Assembly (NCBI GenBank): GCA_017355425.1
Contig: CP070233.1
Span: 4,497,501-4,561,500 of the forward strand
Reading direction: 5' to 3'
Length of the DNA: 64,000 nucleotides
From: Dolichospermum sp. DET69
Lineage (GTDB): Bacteria > Cyanobacteriota > Cyanobacteriia > Cyanobacteriales > Nostocaceae
The notes below the pieces were generated by a model. The model was not told the origin of the DNA, searched no databases, and saw nothing but the letters and a program-made list of their open reading frames with translations. This document shows, piece after piece, positions 19,093-28,543 of this stretch. A program made the translations under genes and the position numbers. The stretch's first letter is position 1. Each line of letters begins with the position of its first letter.

Positions 19093-20574
19093 ATGAAACT
19101 CAAGGTAAAGAATCAGTTAACCGTTACGAGAATCGCTATTTTAGGAACTGAAAAACTAAATAACTGGAAATCTAACGAGCTTGATTTGATCGCTTTGAGC
19201 TTGGGTAAACTACGCTCTGACCTGTGGAACGAGTTCGGGTCGTTGAAAGCCTGGGGTGTTTCTAAATTTGAGATTGACAAACAGCTACGCACCTTAAAAG
19301 ACAAATATCAATTACCTGCTAAGTTATGGGAAGCGACTCTCTATGACGTAATTGATGATATTCATTTAGTTCAGGCTGCTTGTGTTGAGAAGGTGATAAA
19401 ATCTTTGGGGCAATCGTTCCAGTCTTTTCAGGCTAAAAAAGGAGTTTTACAACTTACCTTAGAAAGTCGGGAATGGTTGGAACATCCCAAACTTTGCACC
19501 TTAGTTAGAAAGTTTTGGTATCGAGGACACACGAAAGTTTGTAACCAAATTATTGTAAAGGCTTATGATACTAAAACAGATGATAAAGGTGTGGTGTGGT
19601 TGCGTTTTGGAGGTTTAACTCCATGTAAAACTCTCAAACTACCAACGACTTTACCAACAGAAATCAAGTGTCAGATAAGGCTAATTAAGCGTAATAGTAG
19701 ATGGCAAATACATTACACAACTGACATCCAAAAAGCTGAAAAAAAGACCGAGGGTAAAATAATTGGATGTGATAGAGGTTACACCGAAGTTTATGCCACA
19801 TCTTCTAACGATGGCGCTAGATTTTTAGGTAATGACTTTGGTAAAATCCAAACTCAAGAAACCGATTACAGAACAGCGAAACAAGTTAAACGTAATAAAA
19901 TCAAGTCAGTTTTTAACAAGTCTACAGCTAAAGGAAATGGTGCTAAGGCTGATAGAATTAAACGGAATAATCTTGGTAGAATCAAGTGGGACAATCGGGA
20001 AACATCCTTTAAAGGTAGGATTCAAACAATAGTTTTTACAGCTACGCATGACTTGATGACAGATGCGATCAAGGTAGCTTTTGAAGATTTGACGGAGCAA
20101 ATAAAAGGCAAAAAGCCCATGAGAAAGCGCATGAAGAGAAATGTTTCTTCATGGTGCAAGGGGATAGTTGCGGATGCCCTCAAACAAGTTTCAACCCGTG
20201 TAGGTTGCACGGTTGTTAGTGTTAATTGTGCGTATACGTCACAACTTGACTCCAGATTTAGTACCTTAACGGGGACTAGAAATGGTGACAAGTTTACCGG
20301 ACATGATGGGGTCGTGATGCACTCAGATACTAACGCTGCTGATAACGTTCTAGTAAGAATGGGTGACGTTGAAATCACTCGTTACATGAAACATTCAAAC
20401 GTAAAAGTAATATTACTAGAACGAACTCAGAAGTTTCGGGAATCCCTAATAGTGGAGACTGAAGCGAAACCGGGCAAGGATAAGCCCCAGACTCTAGAAC
20501 CTAAAAGCAAACTTGCGAACAAGGTCAATCAGAGAGCGAACTATAAGCAATTGACGTTGTTTGACCTTGGTTAA
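19093..20574 (+). CDS. tnpB: TnpB-family protein of the IS607 element, lacking the zinc ribbon
   Basis: This is a 493-residue TnpB/OrfB. The three RuvC acidic residues are present: Asp at about 226 (IIGCDRGYTE), Glu at about 330 (VAFEDLTEQ) and Asp at about 412 (HSDTNAADN). Between RuvC-II and III, where most TnpBs have a four-Cys zinc finger, this one reads YTSQLDSRFSTLTG with no CxxC pair. TnpB proteins are RNA-guided nucleases that help keep the element at its donor site; the guide (omega) RNA normally overlaps the 3' end of the gene and the right end of the element. Its last 50 bases overlap the truncated kinase frame on the opposite strand. Confidence 0.9.
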   Translation: MKLKVKNQLTVTRIAILGTEKLNNWKSNELDLIALSLGKLRSDLWNEFGSLKAWGVSKFEIDKQLRTLKDKYQLPAKLWEATLYDVIDDIHLVQAACVEKVIKSLGQSFQSFQAKKGVLQLTLESREWLEHPKLCTLVRKFWYRGHTKVCNQIIVKAYDTKTDDKGVVWLRFGGLTPCKTLKLPTTLPTEIKCQIRLIKRNSRWQIHYTTDIQKAEKKTEGKIIGCDRGYTEVYATSSNDGARFLGNDFGKIQTQETDYRTAKQVKRNKIKSVFNKSTAKGNGAKADRIKRNNLGRIKWDNRETSFKGRIQTIVFTATHDLMTDAIKVAFEDLTEQIKGKKPMRKRMKRNVSSWCKGIVADALKQVSTRVGCTVVSVNCAYTSQLDSRFSTLTGTRNGDKFTGHDGVVMHSDTNAADNVLVRMGDVEITRYMKHSNVKVILLERTQKFRESLIVETEAKPGKDKPQTLEPKSKLANKVNQRANYKQLTLFDLG

Positions 20575-22804
20575 CTACGTTATTTGTGTATCCCTGAGCA
20601 ATGACCATCGAAATGAGTTCGCGGCTATCTGGATCGTCGTCAATGATCAGCACGCGGATGCCAGTTAGATCCAGGTTTTGCTCTGGCCATGGGCTAGATT
20701 GATCTGCCTTTGAGTTGACGTTGAGTAAGGGTAGCCTGACAGTAAAAGTAGCTCCTTTCCCTTCCCCAGGGCTGTCAGCGGTGACAGTGCCGCCGTGGGC
20801 TTCGACCAATTGATAGACAATTGCCATGCCCAACCCTAGCCCACCGTGTTTACGAGTTATGGAAGCATCTTCCTGGCGGAACGACTCAAAGATGTGGGGC
20901 AGAAAGTCTAGACTGATGCCTTTGCCCGTGTCTGTGATGGTGATCTGTGCCTGGTCGTTGATTTGCTCTAGCCGAATGTCAATGCGTCCGCCGCTGGGAG
21001 TGAACTTAACTGCGTTCGTGAGCAAGTTCCAAATAATCTGCTGGAGCCGAACGTCATCTCCCAAAACTTGCCCGATATCCCATAGCACGGGATTAATTTG
21101 CATGGATTTGGCGATCGCCGCAGTCTGCACAGTATCAATCGCAGATTTAATCACCAATAACAGATTGACAGAAGCAGGATTCAGACTTAGCTTGCCGTGC
21201 AACACGCGAGCCATATCCAGCAGGTCATCAATCAATTTACATTGCGCTTTAACATTTCGCTCTATCGTCTCCAATGCGGCGATGGTTTTGGTTTCATCGA
21301 GTCTGCGAGTTTGCAGCAGTTTTGTCCAGCCTAAGATCGGGCTGAGAGGCGATCGCAATTCGTGAGATAGCACGGTTAGAAACTCGTCTTTGATGTGGTT
21401 GATTCGTTCTGATTCCGCTAAGGCAGCTTGTTTATGTTGTAGGATCAGCTCACGATCATGTTCAAGTTGAACGCGATCGGTAATGTCTCGGGAAGTCGCT
21501 AATAGTTGACTGACTTGTCCTTCCTGATCCAACATCGGAGTCACAATCACATCCCACCATTTTGGTGTCCCTTTTGCAGTCAGACAAAAGCCCCGAAATC
21601 TACTTGTCTCTTTTGACTTTGCCAGCGCAATCGCTGCTTCTACCTTTTGCCGAGATTCGTCTTGCCAAAAATTGACCCAATTTGTGTTTAGATAGGGAGT
21701 TGAATCGTCGATCTCCAGCAGGCACAGCCCTCCCGCATTTATATATATAATTTGTGCATCGAGATCAAGGACTTTGATGCAGTCACGACTGCTCTCTAAC
21801 ACCTGTTTTCTAAACTCCTCACTCTGACGCAGTACCTCCTCTGTGCGTTTGCGCTCCGCGAGTTCGTTTTTGACTTGCTGATAAAGCTCTGCTTGGCGGA
21901 TGGCAACGCTGACCTGTATGGACAACTGCTGAAGTAAATCAATCTCTAACGATCGCCACTGACGAGGGGCAGCACAGTGATGAGCAATCAGCACACCCCA
22001 AAAATAGTTGTCGTGCAAAATAGGCACCACTATATTCGCTCTGACTTGAAGCCCCTCCAAGAGTTTAACGTAGCATGGATTGATGCTGCTATCGTAAATA
22101 TCGGCTTTGACACTCACCCTTCCTTGAAGCTGGGGATCAACATAGCTCTCGACAAAACAGGGATCATATATCTGCTCTGACAGAATCGATCGCCAGTCTG
22201 CGCCCACAGATTCTGCTACTACCCTGCCGTTGTCGTTGTCGTCTGGATCTACCTGGAACACGATCACGCGATCAGTCTGAAGAAATTGCCGCACTTCTGT
22301 GACGGTAGTGTGTAAAATCTCGTTTAAGTCGAGCAAGCGAGAGACTTTTTGCGAAATCTGGGCGATGACCCGCTCTCGATCAATGCGCTCTTGGAGTTGA
22401 GTTTGGATCTGTACCGTCTTAATCGTTGCGTCCAACGCCAGTTTCAGACCCTCTGAAGTGATTTGTTCCTTAACCAGATAATCTTGTACACCCGCCTTGA
22501 TCGCCTGGACGGCGATCGCTTCGCTGCCAACGCCTGTCATCATCACAATTGACATAGGCGTTTGCGGTTGCTGAGTTTGCAGGGAAACGAGAAATTCTAG
22601 CCCGTCCATGTCGGGAAGTTGATAATCGAGCAACACTACATCTGGCTTGTGCTGTCGCCAAAGATTCAATCCTTCTTTACCCAGACTTGCCTCTATGATC
22701 GTGTAGTCATAGTCGTGATCGCGCAGCAAATATCGTCTGTACGTCTCGCGGTCTTCTGGGCTGTCTTCTACAATCAAGATAGTGCGATGAAGTTGAGTGT
22801 TCAT
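20525..22804 (-). pseudogene. hybrid histidine kinase, truncated by IS607 (REC-GAF-PAS-HisKA-HATPase-partial REC)
   Basis: The first 735 or so residues are intact. Order: receiver (about 8-125; Asp60 in DVVLLDYQLPD, Lys112), GAF (about 155-310), PAS (about 330-450), HisKA with phosphorylated His481 (TVLSHELRSPLSP), HATPase (about 590-705; NLLTNAVKFTPSGG, TDTGKGI, GGLGLGMAIV), then the start of a second receiver (VLIIDDDPDSRELISMV). That second receiver is cut by the IS; the last codons and the stop at 20525 come from IS sequence. The GAF has Cys216 in DPCF and Cys244 in NPCY, 28 residues apart, as in DXCF cyanobacteriochromes. The kinase core could still be made without its output receiver. 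Confidence 0.9.
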
Positions 22805-22827
22805 ACGTAATTTTTGTTAATTACAAG

Positions 22828-22850
22828 CCCCATCCTTCTTCAAGGTGGGG
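22828..22850 (-). terminator. hairpin between response regulator and hybrid kinase genes
   Basis: CCCCATCCTT and AAGGTGGGG form a 9-bp stem with one bulge, located 8 bases after the response-regulator stop and 24 bases before the kinase start. The following T-tract is poor, so it may only attenuate transcription into the kinase gene or stabilise the mRNA. Confidence 0.4.
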
Positions 22851-22857
22851 TTATTGA

Positions 22858-23337
22858 CTAGCGTGGTTTTACCACATCAGTGGGAAGAATCGTAGTATCA
22901 AACCAGTAGTCTATTAAAATTTGAATACTATGCTTTAATCGGTTAAAATCCATAGGTTTGACAATATAGCTATTAACACCCTGTCTATAACAGGCTTCAA
23001 TATCTTTGGGATTGTTAGAAGTTGTAAATATAACAACCGGAATTAACTTCATATTCTCATCTTGTTTAATTTTTTGCAATACTTCTCGTCCGTCCGTTCC
23101 GGGTAAGTTGAGATCGAGCAAAATCAGTCCTAGACGCGGGGCGATTTGGGCATCAGCGTAGCGACCTGTGCGATACAGAAATGCTAGAGCGTCATCGCCA
23201 TCCACACAGCGATAAATCGGGATTGTCAACGGCGATCGCCGGACACAGCGTTGGAATGCTTCAAAATCTTCATTGCTGTCTTCAACGACTAATAAGAGCG
23301 GGGGTTTCTGGATCGCGGTAACAGATAATTCACTCAT
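22858..23337 (-). CDS. Rcp1-like response regulator (receiver only)
   Basis: This 159-residue single-domain receiver has the acidic pair and Asp in [14 protein letters not shown] and [15 protein letters not shown], the Thr in [17 protein letters not shown] and the Lys in SYIVKPMDF. The C-terminal extension ([19 protein letters not shown]) is that of Rcp1, the partner of cyanobacterial phytochromes. Its start codon overlaps the stop of the upstream phytochrome gene (bases 23334-23337, ATGA). The pair is therefore translationally coupled and almost surely a phosphotransfer pair. No DNA-binding domain is present. Confidence 0.93.
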   Translation of the reverse strand: MSELSVTAIQKPPLLLVVEDSNEDFEAFQRCVRRSPLTIPIYRCVDGDDALAFLYRTGRYADAQIAPRLGLILLDLNLPGTDGREVLQKIKQDENMKLIPVVIFTTSNNPKDIEACYRQGVNSYIVKPMDFNRLKHSIQILIDYWFDTTILPTDVVKPR

Positions 23338-25595
23338 GATTGCCCTCTTGCTCCCAGCGTGAAGTAAAACGTGCTACCTTCATCGAGAGTTGATTTCACC
23401 CAGATTTTTCCCTCATGTCGCTCGACGATCTTTTTCACAATTGTCAAACCTGCCCCCGTTCCACCGCCATACTGGTCTTGAGCATGCAGCCGTTTGAAAA
23501 TTTGAAACACTCGCTCCAAATGCTGAGGCGGAATGCCAATGCCATTGTCACGGATATAAAAGGTGTAGAGTAACGGGTTTTGAGGATCGCCTCCGTCTGA
23601 CTCAATGAAACCAATTTCCACCCATTTCTCAGATTTGTCATTGTATTTAATGGCATTGGTAAGCAGGTTGGTGAATAACTCACTCATTTGGCCGCGATCG
23701 CAGCAGATCGTTGGCAAGGGACGAGGAAACAGGAACTTGATCAAGCTCTGCGGCTGACTGATTCCCAAGGTATCTATCGCTTGTTGCGCCACTTCATTGA
23801 GGTTGGTGAATTGGCGAGAGAGTTCGGCGCGTCCGAGTTGAGAATAGTGCAGCAGTGAATTAATCAGATCTTCCATTCGCTGAGTCAGCCGCACGACGGT
23901 ATGCAGTTTGGCAACTCCATCAGCATCCAACACTTCTGCATAATCCTCCATCAAGAAATTGGAGTAATTGTGAATCCCTCGGAGTGGTTCCTTGAGATCA
24001 TGAGACGCAATGTAGGCAAACGAATCGAGTTCAATGTTGCTGCGCTCTAGCTCCAGGTTGATTTTTGCCAAATTGTCCGCCTGCTTGAGAATCACGCCCA
24101 CAATCAGGCTCCGCAGTTCGTCTACCACTTCGATTTCACAAGCTTTCCAAGGTAATGAGCAACCCTGTACCGTTTCTTGCCATTTTTCAAATGATTTGCG
24201 CGGTAATAGCCGTTTTTCTCCGCTGTCTGTCACTTCTACAGGGTTGTTGGGGTTGCCAGCCCAATTCACGGTTTGAATCACCTCTGGGCGAAACCAGAAA
24301 ATGTAATTTTGGTGGAACCCAGAGAGTTTTAGCGCCAATAGCCCACTGGCAACTGCCTTAAAAGATGCTGCTGCGGGGTAAAGCTGAAAGAGCGATCGCG
24401 TCTGAAACAGGTTGTGTTGAATCTGAGTTTTGACCCAATCTCGTAGGGCTGTCAATTCAGTTTCTGGTGGCGTTTGACCGATGCGAATAATTTGATCTAC
24501 CGTACAAATTGCCGCTCCTGATGCACTAACGAGATCAAGCAAATTTGAGTCTAGTTGGAGCAACCCATCCAAAAAGCGTTCTGACTGAGACAGTGATTCG
24601 ACTAGTTTGCCTTGCAATGACTTCAAGGTTATTTTGTAGTCTAAGTCTTCACGAGCTTCCTTGTTAGACAGTTCCACCGACATCACTTGCCCCACAAACT
24701 CACACATCGTCCGCACACCATAAGGCACATAGCGAGGAGTTGAATGATGACAGACAATCAGCCCCCACATCTTTTGCTCTTGAATCAGAGAAATTGACAT
24801 GGAAGCCCCAACTCCCATGTTGCTGAGGTATTCCAGATGACCATGAGACACACTCCGCAGCACGGATAAACTTAAATCTGTGGGGCGATCGTCCACTGGA
24901 TTGTGCGCCGGAACTAACGCGCTCGGCTGATAGGTAACATCAGGAATTAACCGCAGCCAGTTGAGGGTGTAAAGCTTTTTTGCTTGGTCAGGAATGTCAC
25001 TCTGAGGGTAGTATAAGCCTAGATAAGAAGTCAGATCGTCTGCCCGAGTTTCTGCGATTACTTGCCCGGCTCCTTCTGCATCAAACCGATAGACCATGAC
25101 GCGATCAAACCCCGTAACCATCCGCACTTCTTTCACTACCGCTTCGGACATTTTTAGCAAGGTGGGAGCCTTTTGAATCTTGGTAATCATGCCTTTAACA
25201 CGCTGGTAAAACTCAAAAAAATCTGCCTTCTGGCTTTCCTGTTTGGGTTCTAATTCCAAAAAAATTAGCGCATTCTGGCGATGTAAAATTCCATCAAACA
25301 GTAACACTTTGGTTGCACTTTCGATGGAGATATCCAACGGATTCACATGATCAAAATCTTCGCTTAAGCATTGCCGAATTGCAGCAATCTGCTTGGGAGC
25401 GAGTAAGGTTAATAACGGTTTACCTAATAATTCATCAGGAGAAATACGGATTAACTCAAGCGTGTTGCTACTAACCTGGATGATAGTCAAGTCAGTTTCT
25501 TGCAACACCAATAGCACGCCGTGGGGCTGAATTAGTCCCGGAATATGAATCGGTTCGTGGTTGCAATCGGTTAAGTCAACATTTTGATGGGTCAT
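23334..25595 (-). CDS. bacteriophytochrome-type sensor histidine kinase (biliverdin type)
   Basis: This is a 753-residue phytochrome: PAS (about 15-120), GAF (about 145-310), PHY (about 325-510), HisKA ([19 protein letters not shown]) and HATPase ([27 protein letters not shown]). Cys11, in [12 protein letters not shown], is where bacteriophytochromes bind biliverdin. At the Cph1 GAF cysteine position this protein has Gly252 ([13 protein letters not shown]). The PQSDIP and PRKSF motifs support a photoactive core. It therefore resembles the CphB/BphP branch rather than Cph1. It heads an operon with the Rcp1-like regulator (ATGA overlap) and the hybrid kinase. Red/far-red sensing is inferred from the family. 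Confidence 0.93.
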   Translation of the reverse strand: MTHQNVDLTDCNHEPIHIPGLIQPHGVLLVLQETDLTIIQVSSNTLELIRISPDELLGKPLLTLLAPKQIAAIRQCLSEDFDHVNPLDISIESATKVLLFDGILHRQNALIFLELEPKQESQKADFFEFYQRVKGMITKIQKAPTLLKMSEAVVKEVRMVTGFDRVMVYRFDAEGAGQVIAETRADDLTSYLGLYYPQSDIPDQAKKLYTLNWLRLIPDVTYQPSALVPAHNPVDDRPTDLSLSVLRSVSHGHLEYLSNMGVGASMSISLIQEQKMWGLIVCHHSTPRYVPYGVRTMCEFVGQVMSVELSNKEAREDLDYKITLKSLQGKLVESLSQSERFLDGLLQLDSNLLDLVSASGAAICTVDQIIRIGQTPPETELTALRDWVKTQIQHNLFQTRSLFQLYPAAASFKAVASGLLALKLSGFHQNYIFWFRPEVIQTVNWAGNPNNPVEVTDSGEKRLLPRKSFEKWQETVQGCSLPWKACEIEVVDELRSLIVGVILKQADNLAKINLELERSNIELDSFAYIASHDLKEPLRGIHNYSNFLMEDYAEVLDADGVAKLHTVVRLTQRMEDLINSLLHYSQLGRAELSRQFTNLNEVAQQAIDTLGISQPQSLIKFLFPRPLPTICCDRGQMSELFTNLLTNAIKYNDKSEKWVEIGFIESDGGDPQNPLLYTFYIRDNGIGIPPQHLERVFQIFKRLHAQDQYGGGTGAGLTIVKKIVERHEGKIWVKSTLDEGSTFYFTLGARGQS

Positions 25596-25719
25596 GAATA
25601 ATTATGGGTACGAAACCAAAGCTCAAAAGCGGGGAACAAAAGGGGGCATACAACAAACAATACATACCCTTGGGGATCTCTAAAAGAGATTGCGTGAGTG
25701 GTGATTTTAGGTACTTACT

Positions 25720-25884
25720 TGTAGCGACCTGCAATTATAAATGCCCAAACCTGCAATCAAGGGATTTTCAAACCAGGATTAAATGCAACTATAATTACAC
25801 TTCAACCAGAATTAATTGCAACTGAACCAGGATTAATTGCAACCAACCTGCAATCATCGCTTTCAACCAGGATTAATTGCAACT
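25720..25884 (+). repeat. transposon left end with four transposase-binding-type repeats
   Basis: Four direct copies of a 20-bp motif (consensus AACCAGGATTAATTGCAACT) lie at 25771-25790, 25804-25823, 25825-25844 and 25865-25884. Three shorter ACCTGCAAT boxes lie at about 25727, 25750 and 25846. Arrays like this are the TnsB/MuA-type binding sites of this transposon group. The role here is inferred from position and from the mirrored array at the other end. Confidence 0.85.
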
Positions 25885-25920
25885 ATAAATATTAACATTT
25901 TTATCGCAGTTTCAATCCGC

Positions 25921-26892
25921 TCAAAGTGGCAGTCCCGCCGCCAACATTTGCTCGTGTAATTCACGAGATCGCGCTGGGTCAAGTTGTCGGCGAAACAGCA
26001 ATTTAATTTCCGCTGGTTTGGCATTAAACTGTTCTGCCAAGCCTCTTACATCGTAGCCATGCCGGGTTAAGGTGGGTTCCAAATCGTCAATTTGCTTAGA
26101 TAAAACCGACTCAATAATCGCTGTGGTAACTGTTTTTTCTCCAAAAAGGTATGCAGCCTCGAAAGCTAGTGTCAAATGTTGCTCAATTTGCAATGGTGTC
26201 CTCAACCGCGTGGCAAGTAAGTCAATGGCATCCGGCTCCAATATGTCACTTATTTGGGTATCTTCAGTAGTACATTTAGATACCAACCATTCAATATATT
26301 CTTTTTGGCTACCAACAATACCCTCCAAGGAAAAGACAGTTGCCCGATAGCCAATTTCTTCCATAGTTGGACGGCGCAAATCATTTTTCAGCTTCGGATG
26401 ACCAGCTAACACTACTGAGAGCGTACCACCACCGTCTTCAACTACCTCAATTAAACGTTTGAGTCCTGTAAGCGTACTGTAATGTAAGTCGTGAGCCTCA
26501 TCTACAAACAACGCCACAGGCTTTTTACCTTTTCTAATCAGGTCACGCAGTTCTCGTTCCCTTTTTTCCCCAAGTGCAGGAATTTTAATTTCCTTATCTG
26601 TTGATAAATCGTAAAATAAGGCAGCAATCAGTGTTGGCAGCGTCGCTCGGTTTTTATCAACAGAAAGCGATTTCGAGACTAAAATCTTGCCTTCTTTCTC
26701 CAAAACCTCAAACAAACGTCGTAAAGTCGTTGTCTTGCCACATCCGATAATTCCCGTAATGGCAACCAGCTTTCCTGAATGGATTGCGACTTTAATATCC
26801 TTAAACAATTGTTTTTGGTGTTCTGTCTCGTAGTAGCCAGCCTTGCGGAACTCCCTGAGTAACCGAAAGTGTTCCATGACTTCAGTGAGCAT
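25921..26892 (-). CDS. transposition AAA+ ATPase (TnsC/TniB-like)
   Basis: About 323 residues from the ATG at 26892, chosen because GGGAGAGG lies just upstream; the frame stays open 16 codons further. Walker A is GIIGCGKTTT (residues about 47-56) and Walker B is VALFVDEAHDL (about 126-136). TnsC/TniB proteins select target DNA and activate the transposase. The start overlaps the end of the transposase gene by 11 bases, so the two are translationally coupled. It is longer than the TnsC of type V-K CRISPR transposons and has a C-terminal region of unknown role (residues about 250-323). Confidence 0.9.
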   Translation of the reverse strand: MLTEVMEHFRLLREFRKAGYYETEHQKQLFKDIKVAIHSGKLVAITGIIGCGKTTTLRRLFEVLEKEGKILVSKSLSVDKNRATLPTLIAALFYDLSTDKEIKIPALGEKRERELRDLIRKGKKPVALFVDEAHDLHYSTLTGLKRLIEVVEDGGGTLSVVLAGHPKLKNDLRRPTMEEIGYRATVFSLEGIVGSQKEYIEWLVSKCTTEDTQISDILEPDAIDLLATRLRTPLQIEQHLTLAFEAAYLFGEKTVTTAIIESVLSKQIDDLEPTLTRHGYDVRGLAEQFNAKPAEIKLLFRRQLDPARSRELHEQMLAAGLPL

Positions 26893-28543
26893 TTTGTTCC
26901 TCTCCCTTATTTGAGCGGAAATATTGTCGCACTCGTTCAATAATCGCTTTTTTATTCAGAGTCTCAGCCAGCAGCGCATCAATGAATGCCAATTGTTCGG
27001 GAGACAATTTAGCCAAAGGTTTGGCCAGTTGTTCAGAAATCGCCCTCTTAGCAAACAATACAGTCGGATAAGTAAATTCTTGGTATGGGTCGGGGTCATT
27101 AAAAGGTGTAACAGTTGGCTCCAATTCCTTATATTTATCCACCAGAAATTGTAAGTCCGCGTTTTTATCCAAGGCAGTCCGTGGCAAACCCAACTTTTTA
27201 GCTAAATTGGCAATTTTATCTGCCCGTTCTTCAGTTTTAGTTTTCTTAAATTTACGGTAGCGGTGTAAGGGGATAGGTCCGTCAACTGGATAAAATGGTC
27301 CGTAACGACGGTCTTCTTTCTCTACGTACAGTTCGTTGTCAAACAAACCCCACCATAGCACGACAGTTTCTCCTGCTAAGTCCGGTTCTACCTCATAAGC
27401 CACACCCTCTACCGATACCCTAGCATCTGTTCCCACTTTTCTGCGTTGTGGCTCGCGGGCAAAGGTACAAAATCGCTCCCAACTACACATCGAACGTAAG
27501 CCAGACTTAGGTATATTACGCAACCAATCTTCCATCCGAGAATGCGGTTCTATGCGGTGTGGTTTGTCGTTGTAATGCAACAAATATTGGCGCAACCATA
27601 AGTTAGCTTCAATGTCGCTTTCCGGTTCATGAAAGTGATACAGAGTTTCGTGGGCTTCTTTGACTGTCCGAAAAGGTCTTTCCACTTTACCCTTGGATCG
27701 AGCTGTTACCCGGCGACCATCTTTACCCGCAGGCATATGGGTAACAAGATTGATTCTCAGACAATCCATCACGTTTTGAAATACGTGGCTTTTAGCAATG
27801 GGCCCGTTGTCGGTATAAATCATCTCTGGAATCCCCTGAAAGGCAAATCCGTCGGTTGTTTTCGCTGTCATCGCATTAAATAAGAACCGCAATGCAGCTT
27901 CCACATCCTCCCCATAAACACAGTGATATTCCTGATAACATAAACCACTACGGTCATCAACAATACTATAAAGCATCAGTAATGGATTCCCTCTCCCTGG
28001 TTCTACCCACGATGGCTGTTTTACGTGTTTTAAATCAGATGGGCTGAGGTCGAAATGCCAACATTCGTTGCTGTACTCCGCTTGAAAACGCACAGCAGGC
28101 GGTTGCCTAGTCATGCGTTGTTGGTCATACCCCCACGTTTTTAAGTAATAATTGACAGTGCTTCTAGTTAACGCACCTTTATCTGGTTGGACAAAACCAT
28201 CGGGTGTTTCCATCCCAAACTCCTCCAACAGTTCAATCGCTCGGACTGTGGAGATATGTCGCCCTTTCTTGTTACTAGTACGGATTTTCATGGCCGCGAT
28301 TATCTCGCAGTAACGTTCCATTTCCTCCAGCGAAAGTTTTCTAGGGGTTCCGCTATCTGAGCGATTTATGGATTTTGGGCGTGATGAGTTACGCAAAGCA
28401 CGATATAGTGTATCTGTTGACACTCCATACAATGCTGCTGTCTCTTCGATGAGAATTCGCCGCTCTTGACAACGGCTGGGCAATCCGTCGAGGCGGTGGC
28501 GTAAATTAATAAGTGCCTCTACAGGGATTTGCTTATGTACCAT
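26882..28543 (-). CDS. DDE transposase, TnsB/TniA/Mu-type
   Basis: This 553-residue transposase has an N-terminal helix-turn-helix (RILIEETAALYGVSTDTLYRAL). The retroviral-integrase fold follows, with catalytic Asp165 (CWHFDLSPSD), Asp245 (MIYTDNGPIAKS) and Glu288 (RSKGKVERPFRTVKE). After it come a Mu-type C-terminal beta domain (VGTDARVSVEGVAYEVEP) and a tail (residues about 490-553) that probably contacts the ATPase. It catalyses DNA cleavage and strand transfer of the element. It overlaps the resolvase gene by 11 bases at its start and the ATPase gene at its end. Confidence 0.93.
   Translation of the reverse strand: MVHKQIPVEALINLRHRLDGLPSRCQERRILIEETAALYGVSTDTLYRALRNSSRPKSINRSDSGTPRKLSLEEMERYCEIIAAMKIRTSNKKGRHISTVRAIELLEEFGMETPDGFVQPDKGALTRSTVNYYLKTWGYDQQRMTRQPPAVRFQAEYSNECWHFDLSPSDLKHVKQPSWVEPGRGNPLLMLYSIVDDRSGLCYQEYHCVYGEDVEAALRFLFNAMTAKTTDGFAFQGIPEMIYTDNGPIAKSHVFQNVMDCLRINLVTHMPAGKDGRRVTARSKGKVERPFRTVKEAHETLYHFHEPESDIEANLWLRQYLLHYNDKPHRIEPHSRMEDWLRNIPKSGLRSMCSWERFCTFAREPQRRKVGTDARVSVEGVAYEVEPDLAGETVVLWWGLFDNELYVEKEDRRYGPFYPVDGPIPLHRYRKFKKTKTEERADKIANLAKKLGLPRTALDKNADLQFLVDKYKELEPTVTPFNDPDPYQEFTYPTVLFAKRAISEQLAKPLAKLSPEQLAFIDALLAETLNKKAIIERVRQYFRSNKGEEQNAH

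Larger units (their letters stand above)
18415..20585 (+). mobile_element. IS607-family insertion sequence (tnpA + tnpB)
   Basis: The element of about 2.2 kb contains an IS607 serine recombinase and a TnpB gene, both rightward. It interrupts a leftward histidine kinase gene. An 11-bp inverted match AAATAACGTAG (18415-18425) and CTACGTTATTT (20575-20585) lies near both ends and probably marks the termini or recombinase sites. Exact ends are not resolved: kinase homology resumes at about 20600 on one side and 18412 on the other. No target duplication is evident, as expected for IS607 elements. Confidence 0.85.

Noticed and set aside
25604-25825. A 73-codon frame at the transposon left border
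   Set aside because: It crosses the transposon end and reads through the end repeats, so it is a chance frame.
25728-25884. Repeats with spacers that could suggest a CRISPR array
   Set aside because: The spacings are irregular and the same motif is mirrored at the other transposon end; no cas genes are present. They are transposon end sites.
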